From: JBHGYD01 sp041920415
GTDB lineage: Bacteria; Bacillota; Bacilli; Bacillales; Anoxybacillaceae
NCBI GenBank assembly: GCA_041920415.1
Contig: JBHGYD010000004.1
Coordinates: 1-64,000, forward strand
Reading direction: 5' to 3'
Length of the DNA: 64,000 nucleotides
Positions 26,591 through 34,587 of this stretch are shown one piece after another (the stretch's first letter is position 1; each line of letters begins with the position of its first letter). A program made the position numbers and the translations under genes. Below the pieces are notes generated by a model. That model ran no database searches. It was not told the origin of the DNA and saw only the letters and a list, made by a program, of their open reading frames with translations.

Positions 26591-28072
26591 ATGGGAAAAC
26601 AATTAAAACCGAATCGACTAACAGCAAAAATCATCCCGTTCGTGCAGAGCGGTGAATATTATTTCAAAAAAGGATTGAACGCGTATCGTCGGCGTGATTT
26701 ATATAAAGCAAAGAAATATTTAGAACGGGCCGTACAGCTTAATGCAAACGAAGCCATATTTGTATGTCAACTTGCTGTTGTTTTGGCGGAGTTGGGAGAG
26801 TATCAAGCTTCCAATCAGCTATTTTTAAAAATTATTCACGAACTCGATCAAGAGATGAATGAATGTTTTTATTTTTTAGCAAATAATTATGCTCACCTTG
26901 GCTTATTTCGTGATGCGATGAAATATGCGGAAATGTACCTCGAGCGTGATCCTGACGGGGAGTTTGTCGAAGATACGGAAGATTTAATCGATCTCTTAAG
27001 CATTGAAAATGAAGATGGTGAGATCGGTAACCAGGATGATTTAATTGTCAGACAAGAAAAAGCGCGCATATTGCTTGAAAAAGGGGATTTTGGCGCTGCG
27101 ATTGACGTATTAGAAAGCATTATTGTCGATTACCCGGAATTTTGGTCTGCTTATAATAACTTGGCGTTAGCGCATTTTTACATGGGAAATGCAAAACGAG
27201 CACAAGACATTATTCATGAAGTGCTTGAACGAAACCCTGGTAATTTGCATGCTCTTTGTAATCGGCTTGTGTTTTATTACTATTTACGTGACGAAGAGCG
27301 GGTCAATCGCTTTGCGGATGAATTAGCACGTGTTCATCCATTTTTAATCGAGCATCGTTATAAGCTTGGAGCAACGTTTGCGCTTGTTGGTCGTTTTGAC
27401 CTCGCTTTTAAATGGTTACGTCATTTATATAAAATTCGCTTTGACGGTGACTACTCGTTTTATTATTGGCTTTCGTATTCCGCTTACTATACAGGACATG
27501 ATCAATTGGCCAAAACGGCTTGGGACAAAGTGGTGGAATTAAGCCCTGATAAGCGGGGGCAAGAGCCTTGGGGAGACTCCTCTATTTTTATGGAACAGGA
27601 AATGAAAAAAATTACACAATGGCTGAATGGTACGAAAATAGCGGAAATCTTGTATGGAATTTATTTAATGAGCAAATCGCTCTATAAAGATGAATTAGTG
27701 GCTTATAGCGATGTGAAACGTCATATGGCTAACCATCCGTTAATTCAGCAATTTGCTGACTATGTTCTCTTTGAAACGAACCCGATCATACCTACTTATA
27801 TAGCGGATAGTCATTTCGTTATGAATGAATTATGGGAAAAAAATCGTTTTGTTGATGAAAAAATGTACATTACTTGGTTTCATATATTTATAAAAGCGCT
27901 CGAAACAACGAAACGTTTTTCGAACCATTCGGCTTGGGCGGCAGCAACGGAGTACGTATGGAGACAGCAACAAGGTGAAGCGATTACTCAAAAGTTCGTT
28001 GCCGAGAAATATAATGCTCCGTTATCGACTGTGAAGAAATATATAAAGAGAGTAAAAGAATTGTTATTATGA
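26591..28072 (+). CDS. yvcD: Tetratricopeptide-repeat protein YvcD
   Basis: 493-aa soluble protein. Residues 20-260 carry several TPR helix pairs (GLNAYRRRDLYKAKKYLERAVQLN; MGNAKRAQDIIHEVLERNP), and the C-terminus ends in a helix-turn-helix-like stretch (KFVAEKYNAPLSTVKKYIKRVKELLL). Position between hisI and trxB matches Bacillus yvcD (484 aa). Partner unknown; the C-terminal segment suggests a nucleic-acid or regulatory role, which is inference. Ribosome binding site ATGGAGG. Confidence 0.85.
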   Translation: MGKQLKPNRLTAKIIPFVQSGEYYFKKGLNAYRRRDLYKAKKYLERAVQLNANEAIFVCQLAVVLAELGEYQASNQLFLKIIHELDQEMNECFYFLANNYAHLGLFRDAMKYAEMYLERDPDGEFVEDTEDLIDLLSIENEDGEIGNQDDLIVRQEKARILLEKGDFGAAIDVLESIIVDYPEFWSAYNNLALAHFYMGNAKRAQDIIHEVLERNPGNLHALCNRLVFYYYLRDEERVNRFADELARVHPFLIEHRYKLGATFALVGRFDLAFKWLRHLYKIRFDGDYSFYYWLSYSAYYTGHDQLAKTAWDKVVELSPDKRGQEPWGDSSIFMEQEMKKITQWLNGTKIAEILYGIYLMSKSLYKDELVAYSDVKRHMANHPLIQQFADYVLFETNPIIPTYIADSHFVMNELWEKNRFVDEKMYITWFHIFIKALETTKRFSNHSAWAAATEYVWRQQQGEAITQKFVAEKYNAPLSTVKKYIKRVKELLL

Positions 28073-28162
28073 GCAAATTAATAGACGTTTGTATCGGAGT
28101 TATATACGATAAGGGTAAGGAAATAATAAGCAGGTAAGCAGAGTATAAAGGAGTGGAACATC

Positions 28163-29110
28163 GTGTCGGAAGAAAAAGTTTATGATGTCATTATTGCGGG
28201 AGCTGGACCAGCAGGAATGACTGCCGCTGTCTATACATCTCGTGCGAACTTGTCAACGTTAATGATTGAGCGTGGTGTCCCAGGCGGACAAATGGCGAAT
28301 ACAGAAGATGTCGAAAACTATCCTGGATATGAACATATTTTAGGTCCAGAATTGGCAACCAAAATGTTTGAGCATGCGAAAAAATTTGGAGCTGAATATG
28401 CATACGGTGATGTAAAAGAAATTATCGACGGTGAAGAATACAAAACAGTTGTTGTTGGTAATAAGCAATATAAAGCGCGTGCGGTCATTATCGCAACGGG
28501 GGCTGAATATAAAAAATTGGGTGTTCCAGGTGAAGCCGAATTGGGCGGCCGTGGTGTGTCATATTGTGCGGTGTGCGATGGTGCCTTTTTCAAAGGGAAA
28601 AATCTTGTTGTTGTTGGCGGTGGTGACTCTGCCGTTGAGGAAGGCGTCTATTTAACCCGTTTTGCCAATAAAGTGACAATTGTTCATCGCCGTGATACAT
28701 TACGGGCGCAAAAAATTTTACAAGATCGTGCGTTTGCGAATGAAAAAATTGACTTTATTTGGAATCATACCGTAAAGCAAATTCATGAAAAAGACGGAAA
28801 AGTAGGTAGCGTTACGCTTGTGAACACACAAACAGGGGAAGAGCGCGAATTTCTTTGCGATGGTGTCTTTATTTATATCGGTATGGTGCCTCTTTCTAAG
28901 CCATTTGCGAACCTTGGTATTACGAACGAGAATGGTTATATCGAAACAAATGAGCGGATGGAAACAAAAGTACCAGGCATTTTTGCAGCTGGAGACGTTC
29001 GTGAAAAATCGCTGCGTCAAATTGTTACAGCAACAGGCGATGGAAGTATCGCTGCACAAAGCGCTCAACATTATGTAGAGGAGTTAAAAGAGAAGTTAAA
29101 TATCAAATAA
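28163..29110 (+). CDS. trxB: Thioredoxin reductase
   Basis: 315-aa FAD enzyme passing electrons from NADPH to thioredoxin. FAD site GAGPAGMTAA (13-22), redox centre CAVC (Cys135, Cys138), NADPH site GGGDSAVEE and the C-terminal FAD motif AAGDVREKSLRQ are present. It starts at GTG 28163 after AAAGGAG. Nearly identical in layout to Bacillus TrxB. Confidence 0.97.
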   Translation: MSEEKVYDVIIAGAGPAGMTAAVYTSRANLSTLMIERGVPGGQMANTEDVENYPGYEHILGPELATKMFEHAKKFGAEYAYGDVKEIIDGEEYKTVVVGNKQYKARAVIIATGAEYKKLGVPGEAELGGRGVSYCAVCDGAFFKGKNLVVVGGGDSAVEEGVYLTRFANKVTIVHRRDTLRAQKILQDRAFANEKIDFIWNHTVKQIHEKDGKVGSVTLVNTQTGEEREFLCDGVFIYIGMVPLSKPFANLGITNENGYIETNERMETKVPGIFAAGDVREKSLRQIVTATGDGSIAAQSAQHYVEELKEKLNIK

Positions 29111-29234
29111 TGAGCGTTGAAATATGTTTAACGAAAACGTAATACAGGTTTAATTCTATTGTAACACGTATGAAACAATTTTCCTGTATTCTAAAGATAA
29201 GTAATTGACCCCCTTTTATATAAATCTATTTTGC

Positions 29235-29270
29235 GGCGCACGGGTTACCCTTTCCCGTGCCTCTTTTTTT
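29235..29270 (+). terminator. Terminator after trxB
   Basis: GGCGCACGGG pairs with CCCGTGCC (one bulge), then TC and seven T. Confidence 0.85.
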
Positions 29271-29308
29271 AGGAAATCTTTGCAAGTGTCTTCGCTCTTC
29301 TTATTGTC

Positions 29309-29452
29309 CAGCGCTTCCGCTTTTCTTGATGTCTAGCTCGGCGACCAACCGCTCGGGGTCAAATAACCTTCTCCCTTGAGGTGACAAGCACCTCTTCGGG
29401 CGAAGAACATTTGCCCATCGCGGTTAGGCGGGTCGCCTCCGCTTTTCTTGAT
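29309..29452. repeat. Structured intergenic repeat with direct terminal copies
   Basis: A unit of about 140 bp bounded by direct repeats TCCGCTTTTCTTGAT at 29316-29330 and 29438-29452. Inside are short hairpins (AGGTG/CACCT; CTTC/GAAG). The phrases 'CAGCGCTTCCGCTTTTCTTG' and 'GTCTAGCTC' recur, as I recall, in intergenic regions of many Bacillaceae genomes. No function is known to me. Confidence 0.5.
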
Positions 29453-29532
29453 TGTAGGGTTTTGTCAGAAATAGTATAATAAAACAAATGGGAGTTTTGT
29501 AAATTGCAATGAGTGATGTTGAGGTGAGCGTG

Positions 29533-29991
29533 TTGCAACGCGTGACAAATTGCGTTCTTGTGAAAGATGGAAAAGTGTTATTGCTGCAAAAACCGCGGCG
29601 CGGCTGGTGGGTCGCTCCCGGAGGGAAAATGGAACAAGGAGAATCCATTCGTGAAGCATGTATACGAGAATATCGTGAAGAAACAGGGATTTATTTAAAA
29701 AATCCCGAGTTAAAAGGTGTTTTTACAATCCTCATAAAAGAAAAGGAACAAATCGTTTCCGAATGGATGATGTTTACGTTTCTCGCCAATCAATTTGACG
29801 GAGAACATGTGCCCTATTCCGAAGAAGGAAAGCTAGAGTGGCATCCTGTTGAAACGATTCACGAACTCCCTATGGCACCGGGAGATTATCATATTTTAGA
29901 CTATGTATTAAAAGGCACTGGCATTATGTATGGTACGTTCACTTATACAGAAGATTTTCAGCTTCTTTCTTACCGTTTAGACCCAAGTTAA
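29533..29991 (+). CDS. yvcI: Nudix hydrolase YvcI
   Basis: 152-aa Nudix hydrolase with a complete Nudix box, GGKMEQGESIREACIREYREETGI in family order (G-x5-E-x7-REUxEExGU), near residues 38-61. The substrate is unknown; the family cleaves nucleoside diphosphates linked to another moiety. Start is uncertain: TTG 29533 sits five bases after GAGGTGA and matches the relatives' start LQRVTNC, while ATG 29509 lacks a ribosome binding site. Before rapZ, as in Bacillus. Confidence 0.85.
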   Translation: MQRVTNCVLVKDGKVLLLQKPRRGWWVAPGGKMEQGESIREACIREYREETGIYLKNPELKGVFTILIKEKEQIVSEWMMFTFLANQFDGEHVPYSEEGKLEWHPVETIHELPMAPGDYHILDYVLKGTGIMYGTFTYTEDFQLLSYRLDPS

Positions 29992-30004
29992 GGGAGAGGA
30001 GGTG

Positions 30005-30227
30005 TAGACCTGGTTACGAACATCGTTGTCGTGTACTGACCGATGGAAGGAATGGTGCACGACAGGTGCCGTCGCTAACAGCGAGCCACGGGATGTCTTT
30101 CACAATAGGTGGATGACAAGGGGATTCCCTTCCTGATGGAACTCGGTGAGAATCCGGGCGGCAGGCGATGTTTCCTAGTTCCATCGCGATGGGTCGATTT
30201 TTATAGATTTTAGTAACCAGGGGATAA
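30005..30227 (+). ncRNA. Structured RNA before rapZ, probable stand-alone HEARO/IscB-type omega RNA
   Basis: A closing stem P1 (CCTGGTTAC 30009-30017 with GTAACCAGG 30213-30221) encloses a multibranch. P2 is GTCGTGTAC 30028-30036 with GTGCACGAC 30055-30063. P3 is TCGCT/AGCGA (30072-30084). P4 is TGTC...CAC/GTG...GACA (30094-30118). P5 is AAGGG/CCCTT (30118-30131). P6 is GATGGAACT 30135-30143 with AGTTCCATC 30177-30185. P1 covers part of the rapZ Shine-Dalgarno AGGGGA (30219-30224). The element ends just before ATGA, the flanking motif I recall for HEARO insertions. The structure is seen; the family is inferred. Confidence 0.6.
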
Positions 30228-30229
30228 AA

Positions 30230-31123
30230 ATGAGTACAGGTTCAACAAGCGATATTCAAATGGTTATTATTACGGGAATGTCAGGAGCGGGAAAAACAGT
30301 AGCGATTCAAAGCTTTGAGGACTTAGGGTTTTTTTGTGTTGATAACTTACCGCCGACATTGCTGCCGAAGTTTTTGGAGTTAATGAAAGAGTCAGGGAAT
30401 AAAATGAATAAAGTAGCGCTTGTAATGGATTTACGCAGCCGTGACTTTTTCGACAGTTTGTTTACAGCGCTTGATGATTTAGCGGAGCGGTCATGGGTGA
30501 CACCACAAATTTTATTCCTTGATGCCAAAGACTCGACACTAGTTGCGCGGTATAAAGAAACGCGGCGTACGCATCCGCTTGCTCCGAACGGCTTGCCTCT
30601 TGAAGGAATCCGCCTTGAGCGGGAGCTGCTCGAGGAGTTAAAAGGAAGAGCGCAAATTATTTATGATACGTCTGATTTAAAACCAAGAGAATTGCGCGAA
30701 AAAATTTTACAGCAATTTTCTTCCCATGTGCATCAAACTTTTACGGTCAACGTCGTTTCGTTTGGTTTTAAATACGGGCTTCCGATTGACGCTGATTTAG
30801 TATTTGATGTGCGCTTTTTGCCTAACCCGCATTACATTGAGCATATGAGGCCAAAAACAGGACTGGATGAAGATGTATCTGCTTACGTATTGAAATGGAA
30901 CGAAACACAAAAATTTCTTGAAAAGGTCATCGATTTGCTGACATTTATGTTGCCGCATTATAAGCGTGAAGGGAAAAGCCAGCTTGTCATCGCTATCGGT
31001 TGCACGGGCGGACAACATCGCTCCGTTGCACTCGCTGAGTATATTGCGAAATATTTAGCGAAAGATTATAAAACTCATGTTTCTCATCGCGATATGGAGA
31101 AGAGAAAGGAAAAACATAAATGA
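30230..31123 (+). CDS. rapZ: RNase adapter/UDP-GlcNAc-related P-loop protein RapZ (YvcJ)
   Basis: 297-aa P-loop protein. Walker A GMSGAGKT (16-23) and the C-terminal domain with CTGGQHRSVALAEY are present. In Bacillus YvcJ hydrolyses nucleotides and affects competence; in enterobacteria RapZ senses glucosamine-6-phosphate and controls GlmS. It overlaps glmR by four bases. The upstream 240 bases hold the structured RNA described separately; its 3' stem overlaps the ribosome binding site AGGGGA. Confidence 0.93.
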   Translation: MSTGSTSDIQMVIITGMSGAGKTVAIQSFEDLGFFCVDNLPPTLLPKFLELMKESGNKMNKVALVMDLRSRDFFDSLFTALDDLAERSWVTPQILFLDAKDSTLVARYKETRRTHPLAPNGLPLEGIRLERELLEELKGRAQIIYDTSDLKPRELREKILQQFSSHVHQTFTVNVVSFGFKYGLPIDADLVFDVRFLPNPHYIEHMRPKTGLDEDVSAYVLKWNETQKFLEKVIDLLTFMLPHYKREGKSQLVIAIGCTGGQHRSVALAEYIAKYLAKDYKTHVSHRDMEKRKEKHK

Positions 31124-32079
31124 GTACGAAACAACAGCCGAAGATTGTCATCATTGGCGGTGGTACGGGCTTACCTGTATTGTTGCGCGGATTGAAACAA
31201 TATCCTGTCGATTTGACTGCCATTGTAACGGTAGCGGACGATGGGGGAAGCTCCGGAAGACTACGGGATGAACTTGATATTCCACCGCCAGGGGATATTC
31301 GAAACGTGTTGGCCGCGCTTTCTGATGTTGAGCCGCTGATTGTTGAATTGTTTCAGCACCGTTTTGAAAATGGAAATGGACTATCAGGCCATTCGTTAGG
31401 GAATTTAATTTTAGCGGCCATGACGTCGATTACCGGGGATTTTGTCCGTGCGATTCGTGAAATGAGCAAAGTGCTCAACGTGCGGGGGAAAGTATTGCCA
31501 GCTGCTAATACGAGCGTTGTTCTTCATGCGGAAATGGAAGATGGAACGGTTGTTTCTGGGGAATCAAAAATTCCGTATTCGGGGAAAAAAATCAAAAAAG
31601 TGTTTTTAACTCCAGAACAAATTGAACCGCTTCCAGAAGCAGTGAACGAGATTCGTACTGCTGATTTAATCGTCATCGGACCAGGCAGTTTGTACACAAG
31701 TATTTTACCAAATCTTTTAGTTCCGAAAATCGGCCAAGAGGTTTGTCAAGCAAAGGCGAAAAAAATTTATATATGCAATGTCATGACCCAAGCTGGTGAA
31801 ACATTACATTATACAGCGAGCGATCATGTGAAAGCGCTATATGACCATATGGAATGCCCATTTTTAGATATGATTTTTGTCAATAATGGGCATATTCCGA
31901 CCGAAATTCAGCAACGTTACGCAGAAGAGCTAGCAGAACCGGTGAAGGATGATAGCGAAAAATTAGCAGAGCTAGGGCTGACAGTGATTCGCGATCACAT
32001 CGTTAGTTATGAAGATCGTGTGATTCGTCATGACACAAAAAAGGTAGCGGCATTGCTCGTTTCGCTTTTAGAAACGTGA
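31120..32079 (+). CDS. glmR: Gluconeogenesis/cell-wall factor GlmR (YvcK)
   Basis: 319-aa CofD-like Rossmann protein. The N-terminal nucleotide-sugar loop IIGGGTGLPVLLRGLK and VADDGGSSGRLR, then LSGHSLGNLILAAM, mark the YvcK family. In Bacillus it binds UDP-GlcNAc, stimulates GlmS and is needed for growth on gluconeogenic carbon sources. It is translationally coupled to rapZ. The gap to whiA carries a stem that can hide the whiA ribosome binding site. Confidence 0.94.
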   Translation: MSTKQQPKIVIIGGGTGLPVLLRGLKQYPVDLTAIVTVADDGGSSGRLRDELDIPPPGDIRNVLAALSDVEPLIVELFQHRFENGNGLSGHSLGNLILAAMTSITGDFVRAIREMSKVLNVRGKVLPAANTSVVLHAEMEDGTVVSGESKIPYSGKKIKKVFLTPEQIEPLPEAVNEIRTADLIVIGPGSLYTSILPNLLVPKIGQEVCQAKAKKIYICNVMTQAGETLHYTASDHVKALYDHMECPFLDMIFVNNGHIPTEIQQRYAEELAEPVKDDSEKLAELGLTVIRDHIVSYEDRVIRHDTKKVAALLVSLLET

Positions 32080-32110
32080 GCCTTCCAGATGAAATCAATC
32101 CTTAATTTAG

Positions 32111-32151
32111 CACCTCCTTACACATTTTATAAATGACGAATGATGGAGGTG
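32111..32151 (+). promoter_or_regulatory. Anti-Shine-Dalgarno stem before whiA
   Basis: CACCTCC (32111-32117) is perfectly complementary to GGAGGTG (32145-32151), the whiA ribosome binding site. The 27-base loop could form in the mRNA and hold back translation. Confidence 0.45.
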
Positions 32152-32154
32152 AAA

Positions 32155-33120
32155 ATGTTGTCGTTTGCATCGGAAACAAAAAAGGAACTAACCAACCTTG
32201 AAGTTAAACCTTGTTGCTTAAAAGCGGAGTTATCAGCGCTTTTACGCATGAACGGTTCTCTTTCTTTTTCGAACCGTAAGCTAACCGTGGATGTGCAAAC
32301 AGAAAATGCAGCGATTGCCCGACGAATTTATACGTTAATGAAGAGAGGGTATACCGTAACGGTAGAGTTGCTTGTTCGCAAAAAAATGCGCTTAAAGAAA
32401 AATAACGTGTATATTGTTCGAGTAGTGGATGGTGCTCGCGAGCTGTTAGAGGATTTGAAAATACTGGAAGAACATTTTTCGCTTATCCGAGTTATTTCTC
32501 CTGAGTTAGTGAAAAAAAAGTGCTGTAAACGCTCTTATTTACGCGGTGCGTTTCTTGCTGGCGGCTCGGTCAATAATCCAGAAACGTCATCGTACCATTT
32601 AGAAATTTTTTCGCTCTATAAAGAACATAACGATTCGCTATGTGAATTGATGAACAGCCACTTTTTTTTAAATGCAAAAACGTTAGAACGAAAAAAAGGG
32701 TTTATTACGTATTTAAAAGAGGCGGAAAAAATTGCTGAGTTTTTAAATATTATTGGTGCTCATCAAGCGCTGCTTCGCTTTGAAGACGTTCGCATTGTTC
32801 GCGATATGAGAAATTCAGTCAATCGCCTTGTCAATTGCGAAACAGCGAATTTAAATAAAACGATTGGTGCAGCGCTTCGTCAAGTGGAAAATATTCGTTA
32901 TATTGATGAAACAATTGGGTTAAGCGCACTGCCAGATAAACTGCGAGAGATTGCAGAATTGCGAATCGCTTACCAAGACGTGACGCTGAAAGAATTAGGC
33001 GAAATGGTATCAGGAGGAAAAATAAGTAAATCAGGTATTAACCACCGATTGCGAAAAATCGATGAGATTGCAGAAAAATTACGAGCAGGTCAACCAATTG
33101 ATTTTCATAAATCACTTTGA
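32155..33120 (+). CDS. whiA: DNA-binding protein WhiA
   Basis: 321-aa protein combining an N-terminal LAGLIDADG-homing-endonuclease-like domain (LRGAFLAGGSVNNPETSSYHLEI) without nuclease residues and a C-terminal helix-turn-helix (VTLKELGEMVSGGKISKSGINHRLRKI). In Bacillus it affects division and chromosome segregation. ATG 32155 is the likely start, or the adjacent TTG 32158; the in-frame ATG at 32140 lies before the ribosome binding site GGAGGTG and is not used. crh follows after 25 bp. Confidence 0.94.
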   Translation: MLSFASETKKELTNLEVKPCCLKAELSALLRMNGSLSFSNRKLTVDVQTENAAIARRIYTLMKRGYTVTVELLVRKKMRLKKNNVYIVRVVDGARELLEDLKILEEHFSLIRVISPELVKKKCCKRSYLRGAFLAGGSVNNPETSSYHLEIFSLYKEHNDSLCELMNSHFFLNAKTLERKKGFITYLKEAEKIAEFLNIIGAHQALLRFEDVRIVRDMRNSVNRLVNCETANLNKTIGAALRQVENIRYIDETIGLSALPDKLREIAELRIAYQDVTLKELGEMVSGGKISKSGINHRLRKIDEIAEKLRAGQPIDFHKSL

Positions 33121-33145
33121 AGTAAAGGGAAGGGGAGAAAGGAAC

Positions 33146-33403
33146 ATGGTGGAACAACAAGTGGAAGTGTTATTAAAAACAGGTTTACAAGCGCGTCCAG
33201 CTGCATTATTTGTTCAAGAAGCAAACCGGTTTTCGTCTGATATCTATATTGAAAAAGACGGAAAAAAAGTGAACGCTAAAAGTATTATGGGATTAATGAG
33301 CTTAGCAGTAAGCTCGGGTTCTGTCATTACACTCATTGCTGATGGCCCAGATGAAAAAGAAGCGCTTGAAGCATTAACGAAGTATGTGCAAAAAGAAGGA
33401 TAA
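33146..33403 (+). CDS. crh: Catabolite repression HPr-like protein Crh
   Basis: 85-aa HPr paralogue. Position 15 is glutamine (TGLQARPAA) rather than the phosphotransfer histidine, so it cannot act in the PTS. Ser46 (NAKSIMGLM) is kept as the HprK target. Ser-phosphorylated Crh is a co-repressor of CcpA, and unphosphorylated Crh inhibits methylglyoxal synthase in Bacillus. ATG 33146 follows AGAAAGGA. It ends the rapZ-glmR-whiA-crh operon. Confidence 0.96.
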   Translation: MVEQQVEVLLKTGLQARPAALFVQEANRFSSDIYIEKDGKKVNAKSIMGLMSLAVSSGSVITLIADGPDEKEALEALTKYVQKEG

Positions 33404-33415
33404 TAATAAAAATGA

Positions 33416-33445
33416 GGCTGTTCTGATAACGAGAACAGCCCCATT
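33416..33445. terminator. Terminator between convergent crh and clpP
   Basis: GGCTGTTCT/AGAACAGCC stem (33416-33424/33432-33440). It lies between convergent genes and may serve both. Confidence 0.75.
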
Positions 33446-33499
33446 TGTCAAATAAAAAACGATGTACATAGTGAAGGAAGAACTTTTGAAAATGATCGA

Positions 33500-34090
33500 T
33501 TACTTTTCATCCACGCGTGTTAAGACGCGGTCAATTAAACCGTATTCTTTTGCTTTTTCTGCTGTCATAAAGTTATCACGGTCTGTGTCGCGTTCGATCA
33601 CTTCGATTGGTTGACCCGTGTTTTCAGAAAGGATGCGGTTTAACTTATCGCGTAAGAAAAGAATGCGTTTTGCAGCAATTTCAATTTCTGTTGCTTGACC
33701 TTGTACTCCGCCAAGAGGTTGGTGAATCATAATTTCGCTGTTTGGTAAAGCAAATCGTTTTCCTTTTGCACCTGCTGCAAGCAAGAATGCTCCCATGGAA
33801 GCAGCCATTCCGATACAAATTGTCGATACATCTGGTTTAATAAATTGCATCGTATCATAAATCGCCATTCCAGCTGTGATGGAACCACCAGGACTGTTAA
33901 TGTAAAGAGAAATATCTTTTTCTGGATCTTCTGCTGCTAAAAATAAAAGTTGGGAAACAATTGAATTGGCTACATGATCATCAATTGCGCTACCAAGAAT
34001 AATAATGCGGTCTTTCAACAAGCGGGAATAAATGTCGTATGCGCGTTCACCACGGCTTGTTTGCTCAATAACTGTAGGAATTAAATTCAT
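33500..34090 (-). CDS. clpP: ATP-dependent Clp protease proteolytic subunit
   Basis: 196-aa serine protease forming the double-ring chamber used with ClpX, ClpC and ClpE. Catalytic triad Ser98 (GMAASMG), His123 (MIHQPLGG) and Asp172 (DTDRDNF) are all present. Ribosome binding site AAAGGAGGAA. Its promoter carries a CtsR operator overlapping the -35, so it is heat- and stress-induced. Confidence 0.97.
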   Translation of the reverse strand: MNLIPTVIEQTSRGERAYDIYSRLLKDRIIILGSAIDDHVANSIVSQLLFLAAEDPEKDISLYINSPGGSITAGMAIYDTMQFIKPDVSTICIGMAASMGAFLLAAGAKGKRFALPNSEIMIHQPLGGVQGQATEIEIAAKRILFLRDKLNRILSENTGQPIEVIERDTDRDNFMTAEKAKEYGLIDRVLTRVDEK

Positions 34091-34134
34091 GAAACTTCCT
34101 CCTTTACCAATCGGTTAAAATCGTATGTATTTTT

Positions 34135-34164
34135 ATGATACATAATTGGTCAATGAAGGTCAAA
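34135..34164 (-). promoter_or_regulatory. clpP promoter with CtsR heptad repeat
   Basis: On the minus strand TTGACC (34158-34163), 17 bases, TATCAT (34135-34140). The plus strand reads GGTCAAT-GAA-GGTCAAA (34148-34164), the tandem heptad with three-base spacer bound by CtsR. The operator covers the -35 box. Confidence 0.85.
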
Positions 34165-34315
34165 CAAAAAGCTTTTAACCTTACTTAAATATTATTCGTT
34201 ACTTTCCTTTGACATCCCTCTTTTCATCATATCCGCTTTTCCATTTTTTAAACGCACTTTTCTCTTGCAAAACAGGGCAATCTTCACTATAATTGAATGT
34301 GCAACTAAACATTGT

Positions 34316-34387
34316 GCCCTCGTAGTGTAGTGGATAGCACGAGAGATTCCGGTTCTCTTAGCGTGGGTTCGAATCCTGCCGAGGGCG
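34316..34387 (+). tRNA. tRNA-Arg (anticodon CCG)
   Basis: A 72-nt cloverleaf: acceptor GCCCTCG/CGAGGGC, D-arm GTGT...GCAC, anticodon arm AGAGA-TTCCGGT-TCTCT with anticodon CCG reading CGG, and T-arm containing GGTTCGAATCC. CCA is not encoded. Bacillus also has a lone tRNA-Arg beside clpP. Confidence 0.93.
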
Positions 34388-34402
34388 TATAAATATAAAG
34401 AA

Positions 34403-34438
34403 AAAGACCTGTCACAACTTGGTGACAGGTCTTTTTTT
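34403..34438 (+). terminator. Terminator after tRNA-Arg
   Basis: AAAGACCTGTCAC/GTGACAGGTCTTT stem followed by further T. Confidence 0.9.
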
Positions 34439-34587
34439 GAGGATTCAGTGAATATATATGAATACCGTTTATACAAAATGCGGTTTACATGCAATAGCAA
34501 TCATTTTTCAGTACATATGTATTCTTACAATACTATATACGAGTTTTATGTCTTGATGTACAATAAATGAAAAGGGGGCGTGTAATC

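Larger units (their letters stand above)
29111..29508. other. trxB-yvcI intergenic stretch
   Basis: Holds the trxB terminator and a structured intergenic repeat unit, described separately. A TATAAT hexamer (about 29475-29480) just after the repeat may be the -10 for yvcI. No coding frame is convincing. Confidence 0.6.

Noticed and set aside
30005..30227. Cobalamin riboswitch before rapZ
   Set aside because: A few words (GGUGCC; GGAAC..GGUGAGAAUCC) resemble the cobalamin core, but the order, spacing and closing stem do not fit and rapZ has no link to cobalamin. The HEARO reading explains the ATGA flank and the displaced ribosome binding site better.
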